Shown here piece by piece: positions 48,259 through 58,216 of a DNA stretch of 64,000 nucleotides. The first letter of the stretch is position 1, and each line of letters starts with the position of its first letter. The notes beneath the pieces were generated by a model. The model ran no database searches. It was not told the origin of the DNA and was given only the letters and a program-made list of their open reading frames with translations. A program made the position numbers and the translations under genes. The stretch is from Geobacter sp. OR-1 (GTDB lineage: Bacteria > Desulfobacterota > Desulfuromonadia > Geobacterales > DSM-12255), in contig NZ_BAZF01000014.1 of assembly GCF_000813145.1 (NCBI RefSeq), positions 1 through 64,000 on the forward strand, in the 5' to 3' direction.

Positions 48259-51200
48259 TCATTCAACCTTCATGACTATCACTGAAACATCGTCGACGAA
48301 CGCATTCTCCTCACCGAAATTTCGCGCCGCCTGCAGAATGCCGTCAAGAATTTCTTCAGGCCCTTGGCTCCTCAATGAGGAAACAAGGGTTGCAAGCCGC
48401 TCAATCCCAAACAGTTCGCCGTCACCTCTTGAGACCTCAGTGACACCGTCCGTGTAAAGAACAATCACGTCTCCACTGATGAGCGAAATCGTCTTTTCTT
48501 CAAATGCCATTTCAGGGCGAACGCCTAGAATCATCCCCTCAGCATCAAGCTCTTCACACATACCGGAACTTGAGTGCACGAGAAGTGGCTGATTATGCCC
48601 GGCACTGGCATAAGTCAGGGATTTTTGTGCGCTGTCAATAGTTGCATAAAACATTGAGATGAAAAGTTCCGCTCTGGTAAGATCGTCATAGAGTAGCTTG
48701 TTCAGGGCCGTAAGTATGCCGCTTGCCCCTTCCGCCCTATGTGCCTGCGCGCGAAGCACACTCCTGGTCTCAACCATAATAAGCGCTGCACCGACACTGT
48801 GCCCGGAAACATCGGCAATGACAAGATCCAGTAACGAGGTTCCCCTTTGAAAATAATCGAAATAGTCCCCACCCACATGTGCGGCAGGCATACATCTGCT
48901 TGCCAGACGGAAACCGGCAAAGTCAGGAGGGCTGGAAGGTAGGAGCGAAACCTGTATCTGCCTGGCAAGCTCCATATCCCTGGTAACCCTGGCATTCTCA
49001 AGAATCGCCTGCTCTTTTTCCTTTCGTTCACGGTCCTTTGCTTCCCGTTCCCGCTCAATCTTAACCGCTTGTGCCAACTGGCCGGCAAGACTGCCGAGCA
49101 GTCTCAGGAACGGTTGGGTGAACATGCCTACAATCGACTGGGAAAAAACGGAAAGCATACCCAACGGCTTATCGCCTTCGGTCGCAATAGGTATATGGGC
49201 AAATGAGCGGATTCGTTCTTTCTCCATTATCTCGCGCGATTTCGGCTTGGTAATATTCCGCGTATCGTTGACAAATTGCGGCTTGTTACTGAGAAACGCT
49301 TCGCCGATATAGGTGTCAATCTCAGGGAGCCAGTCCCTTTCGACAATAGAGTTCCCGGCAAATCCGCGGAAACAGTGAACGGTGAGGACTCCGTCCTGAT
49401 TGGTCAATCGAATGATCACAAGTTCAAATTTGAATTCCTGCTGAAGAAGCTCAAGCAAATCATCCATTATTATGTCAAGATCCAAGGTACGATTCATGAT
49501 CTCTGAGGCTTTCAGCCTTACATAAAGTGCCTCACGACTTTCTTCCAGCGAACTCCGCACCGTGCTGAACGCATCATAGACTGATTCCATTCTGGAGCCG
49601 ATGTCGGATAGATAGCTTTCAACAATAGCGCCTGCCGCTGCCGCACCTACTGAACCCGCAAGAGTGAGCTCAATGAATCGCTTCAGATTGGGGAGTTCAA
49701 ACTCCGACACCATCCCTTTTTCGTCTATTTCACGGTCACCCATGTACTCACTTATTGCTAAATGTGCCTGTTCCTGACCAATGAATTTTGAGAGCAGGGA
49801 AACAAACTCAACTATTGTGATCGGTTTTGAAAGGCGTTTGGTCTCCGGTAGGCCACGATCAATATCCAGTTCGAACACATCTACAAACTTACCAACCTGC
49901 TCGCGTTCGGTCTCACCCTGCCCAAGAAGTATCGAGCAGACAAGATAACCGCCCAGATTGAAAAGGATGCTCCAGAATATGCAGTGAGACCAGATGTCGA
50001 TACCTGTGAGCCCGAACAGTTCTGTCGGTTTGAGCAGTGATATACCGTATGGCCCGCGCTCAAGGATATCGGTATGCAACCATCCGGATTTGATCAGTGA
50101 CGGCAGAAGCAGGGTATAAAACCATGTCACGAATCCGAGCAGAATACCGCTGATGGCGCCGGCCTTGTTAGCGCGGTGCCAGTACAACCCGCCGATCAGG
50201 GCTGGCCCAAACTGCGCCGCGGCAGCAAAAGAGATCAGCCCCATATTGACCAGCATGTATGTCTCACCAAGAATTTGCTGATACGCATAACCAAGCAGAA
50301 CCACCAGAAAAATGCCGCACCGTTTCAGGTTGATCAACAGAAAGGGGAACCAGTTGCGAGGTTCAAGCCGTACTATAATTGGCATTACCAGGTGGTTCAG
50401 GAGCATGGTCGAAATGGCCACTGATTCCAACATTACCATCCCTGCAGCAGCCGAGAATCCTCCCAGGAAGGCAACAAGTGCGAGCCAGTTATGACCGGCG
50501 TTAAGAGGAAGAGTCAACACAAAGAAATCTGCTCCCTGACTCCCACCGGTAGCAAGAATCCCGGCAAATGCCATCGGCAGCACAAACAGATTAATCACAA
50601 ACATGTATGCAGGAAAAAGCCACATCGCTTTTTTGATATGCTCTTCTGATGAGTTCTCTATAACCATGACATGAAACTGGCGGGGGAGAAACATTACCGC
50701 CCCCATGGAAAGATACAGCATCGTAAACCATGTAAGTGACGAATTTTCCTTTGATGAACCGAAGGTGGTCAACTGGTCGAAAAACTTTGGATCGCGGGCG
50801 GTCATTGCCGAAAATATGTCAGCGACACCATCGTACATCGAGTAGCAGACAAACAATCCAACTGCCAGGAAAGATAAAAGCTTAACCATTGACTCAACGG
50901 CAATTGCCGCCACGAGCCCCTCATGCCGCTCGGACGAGACCAGATGTCTGGCTCCGAAGATGACCCCGAACAACCCGAGAACAAGGGCGGCAATAATCCC
51001 CGAATGCTGCTGCCCCGGAATGGTCCTGTGAAGAGCCGGCGCCTGTTGATGAATGTAAGTAGCAAGGATGCTGAACGTAGTCGAAACTGCCTTGAGTTGC
51101 AGAGCAATGTAAGGAATTATCCCCAGCAGGGCAATCAGTGTCACCAGCGCTCCAAGCCACTGAGACTTGCCGTAACGCGAGCTTATAAAATCGGCTATGG

Positions 51201-51501
51201 AAGTGATGTTGTTTTCTTTGGTTATCCTGACGATTTTTCTTAAGACAAACCACCAGGAAAAAGCGGCGAGTGATGGCCCAAGGTAGATAAGGAGAAAATC
51301 CAGACCAGTTGTGGCTGCTTTGCCGACGCTGCCGTAAAATGTCCATGAAGTCGCGTAGATTGCAATGGAGAGGGAATAGATGAAAGGATTGGATATTATA
51401 CTCCTCCCCAGCTCTCTTCTGCCGTCGGCATAATATGCGACCATAAACAGCAGAAGAATGTAAAGGAAGATCACACCTATGATAAGTTCAATGCTGAGCA
51501 T
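48259..51501 (-). CDS. Sodium/solute symporter - STAC - GAF - PP2C (SpoIIE) phosphatase fusion
   Basis: This 1080-residue membrane protein has four parts. Residues 1-530 are an SLC5/SSS-type transporter with about 13 helices (for example ARHLVSSERHEGLVAAIA near 184). Residues 560-635 fit a STAC domain (FVSLLSKFIGQEQAHLAIS ... LAGSVGAAAAGAIVESYLS). Residues 670-815 are a GAF sensor, followed by a short coiled coil. Residues 860-1078 are a SpoIIE-type PP2C phosphatase with HVGGDYFDYF near 875, IADVSGHSVGAAL near 895 and VLYTDGVTEV near 1035, all metal-binding. It should dephosphorylate the STAS protein in response to a transported solute. CbrA-like proteins share SSS-STAC but end in a histidine kinase. 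Confidence 0.9.
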   Translation of the reverse strand: MLSIELIIGVIFLYILLLFMVAYYADGRRELGRSIISNPFIYSLSIAIYATSWTFYGSVGKAATTGLDFLLIYLGPSLAAFSWWFVLRKIVRITKENNITSIADFISSRYGKSQWLGALVTLIALLGIIPYIALQLKAVSTTFSILATYIHQQAPALHRTIPGQQHSGIIAALVLGLFGVIFGARHLVSSERHEGLVAAIAVESMVKLLSFLAVGLFVCYSMYDGVADIFSAMTARDPKFFDQLTTFGSSKENSSLTWFTMLYLSMGAVMFLPRQFHVMVIENSSEEHIKKAMWLFPAYMFVINLFVLPMAFAGILATGGSQGADFFVLTLPLNAGHNWLALVAFLGGFSAAAGMVMLESVAISTMLLNHLVMPIIVRLEPRNWFPFLLINLKRCGIFLVVLLGYAYQQILGETYMLVNMGLISFAAAAQFGPALIGGLYWHRANKAGAISGILLGFVTWFYTLLLPSLIKSGWLHTDILERGPYGISLLKPTELFGLTGIDIWSHCIFWSILFNLGGYLVCSILLGQGETEREQVGKFVDVFELDIDRGLPETKRLSKPITIVEFVSLLSKFIGQEQAHLAISEYMGDREIDEKGMVSEFELPNLKRFIELTLAGSVGAAAAGAIVESYLSDIGSRMESVYDAFSTVRSSLEESREALYVRLKASEIMNRTLDLDIIMDDLLELLQQEFKFELVIIRLTNQDGVLTVHCFRGFAGNSIVERDWLPEIDTYIGEAFLSNKPQFVNDTRNITKPKSREIMEKERIRSFAHIPIATEGDKPLGMLSVFSQSIVGMFTQPFLRLLGSLAGQLAQAVKIEREREAKDRERKEKEQAILENARVTRDMELARQIQVSLLPSSPPDFAGFRLASRCMPAAHVGGDYFDYFQRGTSLLDLVIADVSGHSVGAALIMVETRSVLRAQAHRAEGASGILTALNKLLYDDLTRAELFISMFYATIDSAQKSLTYASAGHNQPLLVHSSSGMCEELDAEGMILGVRPEMAFEEKTISLISGDVIVLYTDGVTEVSRGDGELFGIERLATLVSSLRSQGPEEILDGILQAARNFGEENAFVDDVSVIVMKVE

Positions 51502-51509
51502 TTCAGAAC

Positions 51510-51758
51510 TTACTCTTTTTCCTGGTCGTCACGGTGATCTATTGCCTTGGTGAATAAGACGATAACCACAATGGAAATCACCCATCCAATCATCAGATAC
51601 AGATAAAGCAACGGATATCCTGAGAATTTGATCGGTTTATCGAAAATGCTGATAAACGGATAGTTCATCATTATTATCCCCAGAATAAAGAATATTACCC
51701 ACGACTCCCGGAGTCGAAGGCGGAGAAGTATACTTTTCTTGACCTTGGGCCACATCAT
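51510..51758 (-). CDS. Small two-helix membrane protein beside the symporter fusion
   Basis: This 82-residue protein has a basic N-terminus and two hydrophobic helices (about residues 19-36 and 48-68), with PFISIFDKP between them. It resembles the small subunits that accompany some sodium/solute symporters. It begins in the ATGA overlap with the kinase-fusion gene and ends 8 bases before the symporter-phosphatase gene, so it is probably its partner or stabiliser. The specific family is not certain. Confidence 0.75.
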   Translation of the reverse strand: MMWPKVKKSILLRLRLRESWVIFFILGIIMMNYPFISIFDKPIKFSGYPLLYLYLMIGWVISIVVIVLFTKAIDHRDDQEKE

Positions 51759-53368
51759 GGAATTACCCCGAGCCGGGCGAGCACTGCATCAACCCCCTCC
51801 CATATCGTCCCGGAAGTTTTTACTGCCAGATAAGGCTCAGTGAGCTGATCAGGCCACTCAAAACCTGCTCGAATTTGCGCGTAGATCCCCGTGCGCCCGT
51901 CGGAAAACCTGTCGGGGTGCTCCTCTCGGGCTGAAAGTCGCGTGAGAATCATCTCTTCGGAGGCATCGGTAAATATCAGACAGAGAGCTGCCCCTGCAGC
52001 TGCAGCTCCCTGCCGAAACTCTTCCCGGTCGGAAACCCGGCGAAATGTCGCATCCACAATGACGCTTTTCCCGCTTTGCAAATATCCGAGAGCGCGATGC
52101 AACATCTCCCCATATGTTGCCACATCCACCTCTTGGGAATAAATACCCTGGGCAAATTCCTGATCTCTGATATTCATGGGGTTAAAGAGTTCCTTCCGCA
52201 AACGATCGGTCGAGAGAACTTCCACACCGAGCTCCCGTCCGAGATTGCGAGCCAAGGTACTTTTGCCGCTTCCTATCATGCCACCAACCATGATCAGCGT
52301 CAGCGGTAAAGCGCTACGGAGAACGTATCCCCTTGCCAGCCGGAAATAGGCGATCGAAGACTCCCGCGCAGTTTCCCTTTCGTGCTGTGAAATTGCGGCA
52401 TCTCTCATCGCAAGGCCTGCAACTTTCCCCCGGACAAACGCCCTGTAAACCTTGTAAAATTCCACGATCGGCAGGCAAGCAAAATCGCTCGTCTGTCGGC
52501 AATACTCATCTAGAAATATTCGGCCAAGATCGGAACGGAAATGGAAATCCAGGTCCATCAGCAAGAATGCAATATCCGAAGCGGTATCGATATATCGAAA
52601 ACTGGTGTTGAACTCGATGCAATCAAAGATCCAGACGTCTTCCCCAACGCATATGTTGCCGAGATGCAGGTCGCCGTCGCAATCACGAATGAATCCCCCG
52701 TCAATGCGATCGGCAAATAGTTGAGGATTCACGGTCAGGAATCGCTTTACCCATTCTTTCAATATGGCGATATCTTCACCGGAAACTGTTTCTCCGATAA
52801 ATTGCGCCGCTAGATTGAAATTTTCATCCCAGGTCCGCGTAATGGAATCGGTCGCTCCAAACCTGCTTATTTCCGCGTTCCTTTCTGTGGATAAATGAAA
52901 TTGCGCCACCTTGGACGCAATATGGAGGAGATCCGTCTCTGTTACTTCACCTGTTTCCACCAGGCAATCGAGCATTCTCTCCTCAGGGAGTCTGCGCATT
53001 TTTACTGCATAGTCTATAATCTGACCGTCTCCGGAAAACGTGGCGCCTTCGATGTTTTGCCTGACTTCCACAACGCCAAGATACACATCCGGCGACAACC
53101 GCCGATTCAATCTGACCTCTTCCTCGCAATAAAACCGCCTGCGGTCAACCGAAGTAAAATTAAGGAATCCGAAATCAACCGGCTTTTTGATCTTATAGAC
53201 ATGACAATCCGTAAAGAAGAGATAGGAGATATGAGTCTGCCTTAAAGCAACTTTCTGCGTGAAGTCATCAAAGGCTTCTGGCCGCAACAGCGATTGAAGA
53301 AGAATGTGGTCCATTCCCTCTCCGCAATAATTAAAATTGACTGCTGGAACTTTAGCATACGGCTCCAT
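51755..53368 (-). CDS. APH-like kinase fused to AAA (P-loop) kinase
   Basis: This 537-residue two-domain protein has an N-terminal part (about 1-340) with the aminoglycoside-phosphotransferase-like motif DCDGDLHLGNICVGEDVWIFD near 235, the H-x-x-N-type catalytic loop of that fold. The C-terminal part (about 350-537) is a P-loop kinase of the zeta-toxin/AAA_33 type: LIMVGGMIGSGKSTLARNLG near 358-375, then STDRLRKELFNP. Fusions of this type are widespread and their substrate is not known. It is the first gene of the minus-strand operon that leads into the symporter-phosphatase module. Confidence 0.85.
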   Translation of the reverse strand: MEPYAKVPAVNFNYCGEGMDHILLQSLLRPEAFDDFTQKVALRQTHISYLFFTDCHVYKIKKPVDFGFLNFTSVDRRRFYCEEEVRLNRRLSPDVYLGVVEVRQNIEGATFSGDGQIIDYAVKMRRLPEERMLDCLVETGEVTETDLLHIASKVAQFHLSTERNAEISRFGATDSITRTWDENFNLAAQFIGETVSGEDIAILKEWVKRFLTVNPQLFADRIDGGFIRDCDGDLHLGNICVGEDVWIFDCIEFNTSFRYIDTASDIAFLLMDLDFHFRSDLGRIFLDEYCRQTSDFACLPIVEFYKVYRAFVRGKVAGLAMRDAAISQHERETARESSIAYFRLARGYVLRSALPLTLIMVGGMIGSGKSTLARNLGRELGVEVLSTDRLRKELFNPMNIRDQEFAQGIYSQEVDVATYGEMLHRALGYLQSGKSVIVDATFRRVSDREEFRQGAAAAGAALCLIFTDASEEMILTRLSAREEHPDRFSDGRTGIYAQIRAGFEWPDQLTEPYLAVKTSGTIWEGVDAVLARLGVIP

Positions 53369-53564
53369 AAAGGCAAGCTTGACGCGGAGTTATTTGATTT
53401 GACGCCCCTATATAATTATGCTATTTTTTTCTTTTATGAAAAGGGATGATTTTTCGCCCAGTTCCCCTTCTCGTCTAATTTATTTCCATATAAAACGTAA
53501 CGGCTCATCGGATCTCAAGTCATACGGATTTGGGTTCCCGGACAATATTTTTTCAGGTTACCAG

Positions 53565-55274
53565 ATGATACCAACCAGAATTCTTGCCATCCTTGTCGTG
53601 AGCGCCATTTTACCCGCCTGCGCCACAACAAAGCCGGTTCCCATAGCCAATACTCCACGTAACCATGCCTACATAGCCGATTCTCGGGCAATGTATCTTT
53701 TCTCGCAAGCCCGGATAAGTACCATTGAAGGTGACTATGAAGGCGCTCTCGCACTGCTCAGGGCTGCGGCAGAGAGTGATCCTCAGGGAGTGTACATTCA
53801 TACCTCAATGGCCGGTGTATACCTTAAAATGAACAACCTCCCGGCAGCACTCGAAGAATGCGAAAACGCCATTGGTATTGATCCGAAAAATTTCCAAGCA
53901 CACCAGTTGGCAGGCAATATCCTCGCCGCCATGAAACGGGATAAAGAGGCGGCTGAACAGTTCAAACAGGCTATTGAAATTAACGACAAGAAAGAAGAGC
54001 TATACCTGCATCTTGCAGTTTCATACGTAAAATCATTCGAATATGAAGAAGCTGTAAACATCCTAAAGAAGCTCATCGCCGTCGCTCCCGACAATGCCTT
54101 CGGATATTACTACCTTGGCAAGGCTTACGATCAGATGAAACTCCATCGCGAATCGCCCCAGTATTATCGGAAGGCGATCGAACTCAAGCCGGATTTTGAC
54201 CAGGCAAGGATCGATCTTGCCGTCTCCCTCGAATCTCAAGGACTTACAGGCGAAGCAATTGCGGCATATCGGGAACTCCTTGAAGAGAACCCCAAGAATT
54301 CATCTATTTCCCAGCATCTGATTCAACTGCTTATTCAGCAGCGAAGGCTCGAAGATGCCTTGACACTGCTAAAAAAGTTTGACGAAAACAATCTAATGGG
54401 GCTGGAGACAAAGAGAAAAATCGGCCTTATAAATCTCGAACTCGAACGATACGACGAAGCAATCAGCATTTTTGAAACAATCCTCAAGCAGGAACCAGAG
54501 GCGCACCAGATCCGTTATTATATCGGCAACGCTTACGAAGAGAAGGGAAACCGTGACCAGGCAATTGCCGAATACTCGAAAATCCCTCCAACAGCCTTCA
54601 ACTACTTTGAAGCAGTTGGACATATTGCTTTCCTGTACCGCGACAAAGGTGATGTAGAGTTCGCAATTTCATACCTGAAAGAGATCATCAGCCGCAGGCC
54701 GGAACGTCTTGAACCATACCTGTTTCTTTCTGGAATTTATGAGTCGCAGAACAGGTTCAAAGATGGCTTGGCAATCCTTACCGGCATAGAAGCCAAGTTT
54801 CCCGACGATCCGGCACTCCAGTTCCGCCTGGGAGTCCTTTTTGACAAGCAGGGGGAAAAGCATGAATCAATCGCCCGGATGAAACGAGTCCTTGCTCTGA
54901 CCCCGGATGATCCTCAGGCACTCAACTATCTCGGTTATACATATGCAGAAATGGGTGAATCCCTGGAAGAGGGGTTGCAACTTTTAAAGAAAGCCAACTC
55001 GATACGTCCCGACGACGGCTTCATTATGGACAGTCTCGGCTGGATTTACTTCAAGCTGAAAAAATATGACGATGCCATTATTTACCTGGAAAAAGCCTAT
55101 GAGATTGTTGACGATGACGCCACCATCATGAGCCACCTTGCCGATGCTTATGCGGCAAAGCGCGACTATAAGCACGCGCTGGAACTTTTCCGCAGGGTTC
55201 TGAAACTAGATTCTGAAAACCACTATGCTGCGGAGAAGATCCGGAAGATCAAAATGGAGACCGGCGAGAAATGA
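53565..55274 (+). CDS. TPR-repeat lipoprotein
   Basis: This is a 569-residue lipoprotein with about 13-14 tetratricopeptide repeats after a signal ending in the lipobox ILPAC (Cys near residue 15). The repeats follow the canonical pattern, for example FGYYYLGKAYDQMKLHRE and LNYLGYTYAEMGESLEEGL. I use the ATG at 53565 because it leads directly into the signal; the frame opens at 53418 with a stretch that looks non-coding. It is a periplasmic or outer-membrane scaffold of unknown partner. Its stop overlaps the start of the peptide-binding protein by 4 bases. Confidence 0.85.
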   Translation: MIPTRILAILVVSAILPACATTKPVPIANTPRNHAYIADSRAMYLFSQARISTIEGDYEGALALLRAAAESDPQGVYIHTSMAGVYLKMNNLPAALEECENAIGIDPKNFQAHQLAGNILAAMKRDKEAAEQFKQAIEINDKKEELYLHLAVSYVKSFEYEEAVNILKKLIAVAPDNAFGYYYLGKAYDQMKLHRESPQYYRKAIELKPDFDQARIDLAVSLESQGLTGEAIAAYRELLEENPKNSSISQHLIQLLIQQRRLEDALTLLKKFDENNLMGLETKRKIGLINLELERYDEAISIFETILKQEPEAHQIRYYIGNAYEEKGNRDQAIAEYSKIPPTAFNYFEAVGHIAFLYRDKGDVEFAISYLKEIISRRPERLEPYLFLSGIYESQNRFKDGLAILTGIEAKFPDDPALQFRLGVLFDKQGEKHESIARMKRVLALTPDDPQALNYLGYTYAEMGESLEEGLQLLKKANSIRPDDGFIMDSLGWIYFKLKKYDDAIIYLEKAYEIVDDDATIMSHLADAYAAKRDYKHALELFRRVLKLDSENHYAAEKIRKIKMETGEK

Positions 55275-56881
55275 ACCGCTGGTGGGCTTTATGCCTGCTG
55301 ACGATCGCTTCTTTACTTGGATGCGTAGCAGAATCCGATCATCCGCGTGCAACAAGCAACTCTGGTCCCCCTGCTTACGGAGACAACCTGATTGTTGGCA
55401 CAATAGGCGAACCTTCCAACCTGATTCCCATTCTTGCATCTGATTCAGCATCTCATGATGTCGCAGGTCTAATATATAATGGCTTATTAAAATACGACAA
55501 AAACCTCCAGCTTGTTGGGGATTTGGCAGAATCATGGCAGATTTCCAAAGACGGTCTCACTATCACCTTTCATCTGCGGAAAGGGATTAAATGGCATGAC
55601 GGAGTCGAATTCAGCTCCCGCGACGTCATGTACACCTACCGAGTTACCATTGACCCCAAAACGCCCACTGCTTACGCAGAGGACTTCAAACAGGTAAAGA
55701 GCGCCTCAGCCCCTGATCCCTATACTTTCAGAGTAACGTACGACAAGCCGTTTGCTCCCGCCCTGGCATCCTGGGGGATGAATATTCTGCCTTCCCACCT
55801 CCTAGAGGGAAAAGATATTACAAAGAGCCCACTATCCCGTAAACCGGTCGGCACCGGCCCGTTCCGTTTCAAGGAATGGATTGCGGGACAACGCGTTGTC
55901 CTCGATGCCAACCGGGACTACTTTGAGGGCCGTCCATATATAGATCATTACACCTACCGGATCATTCCGGACAATTCAACTATGTATATGGAGCTGAAAG
56001 CCGGAGGCATCGACATGATGGGGCTCACTCCGGTGCAGTACCAAAGGCAGACAAACTCAAAGGACTTCCTCGTCCGCTTTTCCAAGTACCGGTACCCCTC
56101 CTCGTCTTATGTCTATCTCGGTTTCAACCTGAGGCACCCACTTTTTTCGGACAAAAGGATCAGGCAAGCAATAACCGCGGCCATAAACAAGGACGAGATC
56201 ATTCACGGCGCGCTCCTCGGTATGGGACAAACGGCCCATGGCCCGTTCAAACCAGGCACATGGGCCGACAACCCCGGACAAAAGGATATCCCTTACGATC
56301 CGAGCCTCTCGATCAAGCTTCTTGCAGAAGCAGGCTGGCAGATGAACAGCGATGGGAAGCTTATTAAGAACGGAAAACCGTTTCAATTCACGATACTTAC
56401 CAACCAGGGGAATGATGTCAGGCTCAAGACTGCCCAAATCATACAGCAACGGCTAAAACGGATCGGGATCGAAGTTAAAATCAGAGTGGTAGAGTGGGCT
56501 TCGCTGCTTTCCCAGTTCATAGACAAGGGGAATTTTGAAGCATTGGTCATGGGCTGGACAATTACTCCGGACCCCGACCTTTTTGACGTTTGGCACTCAA
56601 GCAAGACCGGCCCAAAGGAGTTGAACTTCGTCGGATATAAAAACCAGGAGGTAGACCGGCTAATCGAGCAGGGCAGAAGCACCTTTGATCAGGAAAAGCG
56701 CAAACAATGCTACTACAGGATACAGGAGATCCTTGTGGAAGACCAGCCATACTCATTCCTATACGTCCCCGATGCCCTTCCTGTAGTGAGCTCGAGGTTC
56801 AAAGGGATAGAGCCGGCGCCGGCCGGCATTTCGTACAATCTGATCAAGTGGTATGTACCTAAAGTGGAGCAAGCTCACTAA
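55271..56881 (+). CDS. ABC transporter peptide-binding lipoprotein (DppA/OppA-like)
   Basis: This 536-residue extracytoplasmic solute-binding protein of family 5 has the lipobox SLLGC (Cys near residue 18). The family stretches [20 protein letters not shown] near 75-95, [18 protein letters not shown] near 100-117, [12 protein letters not shown] near 195-206 and [12 protein letters not shown] near 433 are present. It binds di- or oligopeptides or nickel and hands them to the permease. It overlaps the TPR gene by 4 bases and the permease gene by one. Confidence 0.92.
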   Translation: MNRWWALCLLTIASLLGCVAESDHPRATSNSGPPAYGDNLIVGTIGEPSNLIPILASDSASHDVAGLIYNGLLKYDKNLQLVGDLAESWQISKDGLTITFHLRKGIKWHDGVEFSSRDVMYTYRVTIDPKTPTAYAEDFKQVKSASAPDPYTFRVTYDKPFAPALASWGMNILPSHLLEGKDITKSPLSRKPVGTGPFRFKEWIAGQRVVLDANRDYFEGRPYIDHYTYRIIPDNSTMYMELKAGGIDMMGLTPVQYQRQTNSKDFLVRFSKYRYPSSSYVYLGFNLRHPLFSDKRIRQAITAAINKDEIIHGALLGMGQTAHGPFKPGTWADNPGQKDIPYDPSLSIKLLAEAGWQMNSDGKLIKNGKPFQFTILTNQGNDVRLKTAQIIQQRLKRIGIEVKIRVVEWASLLSQFIDKGNFEALVMGWTITPDPDLFDVWHSSKTGPKELNFVGYKNQEVDRLIEQGRSTFDQEKRKQCYYRIQEILVEDQPYSFLYVPDALPVVSSRFKGIEPAPAGISYNLIKWYVPKVEQAH

Positions 56882-57861
56882 TGGTTCACTATCTATGCAA
56901 ACGCATCCTCATGCTTTTGCCCCTGATGCTTGGGATCACCCTGATCACATTTGTTGTCATTCATCTGGCACCCGGAGAGCCGGTGGAGATGCAGATGGCA
57001 ATGAATCCGAAAGTTTCGGCAAAAGCAAGAGAACGGATGCGTGAATTCTACGGCCTGGACAAGCCTCTACATATTCAGTACGCAAACTGGCTCGGCAGGC
57101 TTGCGCATATGGACTTCGGCAGATCATTTGCTCCGGATAACCGGCCGGTTATTGACAAAATCAAGGAAAGACTGCCGATTACAATTTCTCTGAATCTAGT
57201 TGCACTGATCATTGAATTCGGCCTAGCTATTCCGATCGGAATTATGGCTGCTGTAAATCGGGATTCCCTGCTGGATAAAGGGATTACCATTTTTGTTTTT
57301 CTTGGATTTGCAGTGCCGACATTTTGGCTGGCGTTGCTGCTCATGTATCTATTCGGTGTCAAACTTAACTGGCTTCCGATTTCAGGGTTACATAGCCTGG
57401 GGAGTGAACAATGGGGCGCTTTACAGAGATTCTGGGACATGATGAAGCATTTGGTTCTACCGCTTGCCATTGCGTCATTTGGAAGCCTTGCAGGCCTTTC
57501 CCGTTTCATGCGTTCAACAATGCTGGAAGTTATCGGGCAGGACTACATCACTACTGCGAGGGCAAAAGGACTTAACGAGCGAACCGTTATCCTTCGTCAC
57601 GGGCTCAGAAATGCGCTGCTGCCGGTCATAACCCTTCTTGGTTTCTCTCTTCCGGGCCTTATCGGCGGAAGCGTCATATTTGAAACCATCTATGCAATTC
57701 CAGGGATGGGACAGCTTTTCTACATGGGGGTCATGGCGCGTGACTATCCTCTTGTGATGGGAATTCTCGTCATTGGGGCTGGGTTGACACTGGTGGGAAA
57801 CCTGCTGGCCGATATCGCATATGCGTTTGCAGACCCGAGAATAAGGACAGGAAAGAACTAG
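56881..57861 (+). CDS. ABC transporter permease, DppB/OppB family
   Basis: This 326-residue inner-membrane permease has six helices. The EAA loop [20 protein letters not shown] near 218-237 contacts the ATPase, and the C-terminus DPRIRTGK is a DppB hallmark. It starts one base inside the binding-protein stop. The expected second permease (DppC) and the ATPases (DppD, DppF) do not follow; the next genes are on the other strand. They may be encoded elsewhere, or the operon was cut. Confidence 0.93.
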   Translation: MVHYLCKRILMLLPLMLGITLITFVVIHLAPGEPVEMQMAMNPKVSAKARERMREFYGLDKPLHIQYANWLGRLAHMDFGRSFAPDNRPVIDKIKERLPITISLNLVALIIEFGLAIPIGIMAAVNRDSLLDKGITIFVFLGFAVPTFWLALLLMYLFGVKLNWLPISGLHSLGSEQWGALQRFWDMMKHLVLPLAIASFGSLAGLSRFMRSTMLEVIGQDYITTARAKGLNERTVILRHGLRNALLPVITLLGFSLPGLIGGSVIFETIYAIPGMGQLFYMGVMARDYPLVMGILVIGAGLTLVGNLLADIAYAFADPRIRTGKN

Positions 57862-57899
57862 CAGTTAAATGAATCTTACTAACACAGTAAAACATGGAA

Positions 57900-58144
57900 T
57901 TAGTGTTTTGTACCCTCATCCTTGCTAGGCACTTTTTCTTTGACAACATAGACCTGCGACGTTCCTGTCCTGCGTAGGAATTTTCCTGATAGAGTGGTTT
58001 GCCACGAAACGAGGCGGCCGGAACAGTGATCCAACCATCGCTGCGACGAAACGCAACAATTTCCCCGGACGCTATACTCGACTCAAGATGCTCCTCTTCA
58101 ATGAATCTCTCACCACCTAGGTTGTCACGAACCTGTATATACAC
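57900..58144 (-). pseudogene. Small conserved-looking protein, possible one-base frameshift
   Basis: A GTG start at 58144 with AGGAG 7 bases upstream opens a frame YIQVRDNLGGERFIEEEHLE... IVAFRRSDGWITVPAAS... SYAGQERRR. After ERRR the frame turns into SMLSKKKCLAR and runs 90 bases into the dppB-like gene on the other strand (stop at 57770). One base more near 57970 would give VYVVKEKVPSKDEGTK and a stop at 57900, for an 81-residue protein. Small proteins with AFRRSDGW...GQERR patterns occur in Geobacter-like genomes; their function is unknown. It has a strong own promoter. Confidence 0.55.
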
Positions 58145-58176
58145 GGCGAATCTCCTAGGCAATATTTTCTGATAAA

Positions 58177-58204
58177 AGTATATGGGGGAAAGGGTATATG
58201 TCAA
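58177..58204 (-). promoter_or_regulatory. Sigma-70 promoter of the small gene
   Basis: On the minus strand TTGACA (58204-58199), 16 bases, TATACT (58182-58177). Both boxes are near perfect, and the GTG start lies 33 bases downstream. Confidence 0.75.
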
Positions 58205-58216
58205 TATTGTTTTACA

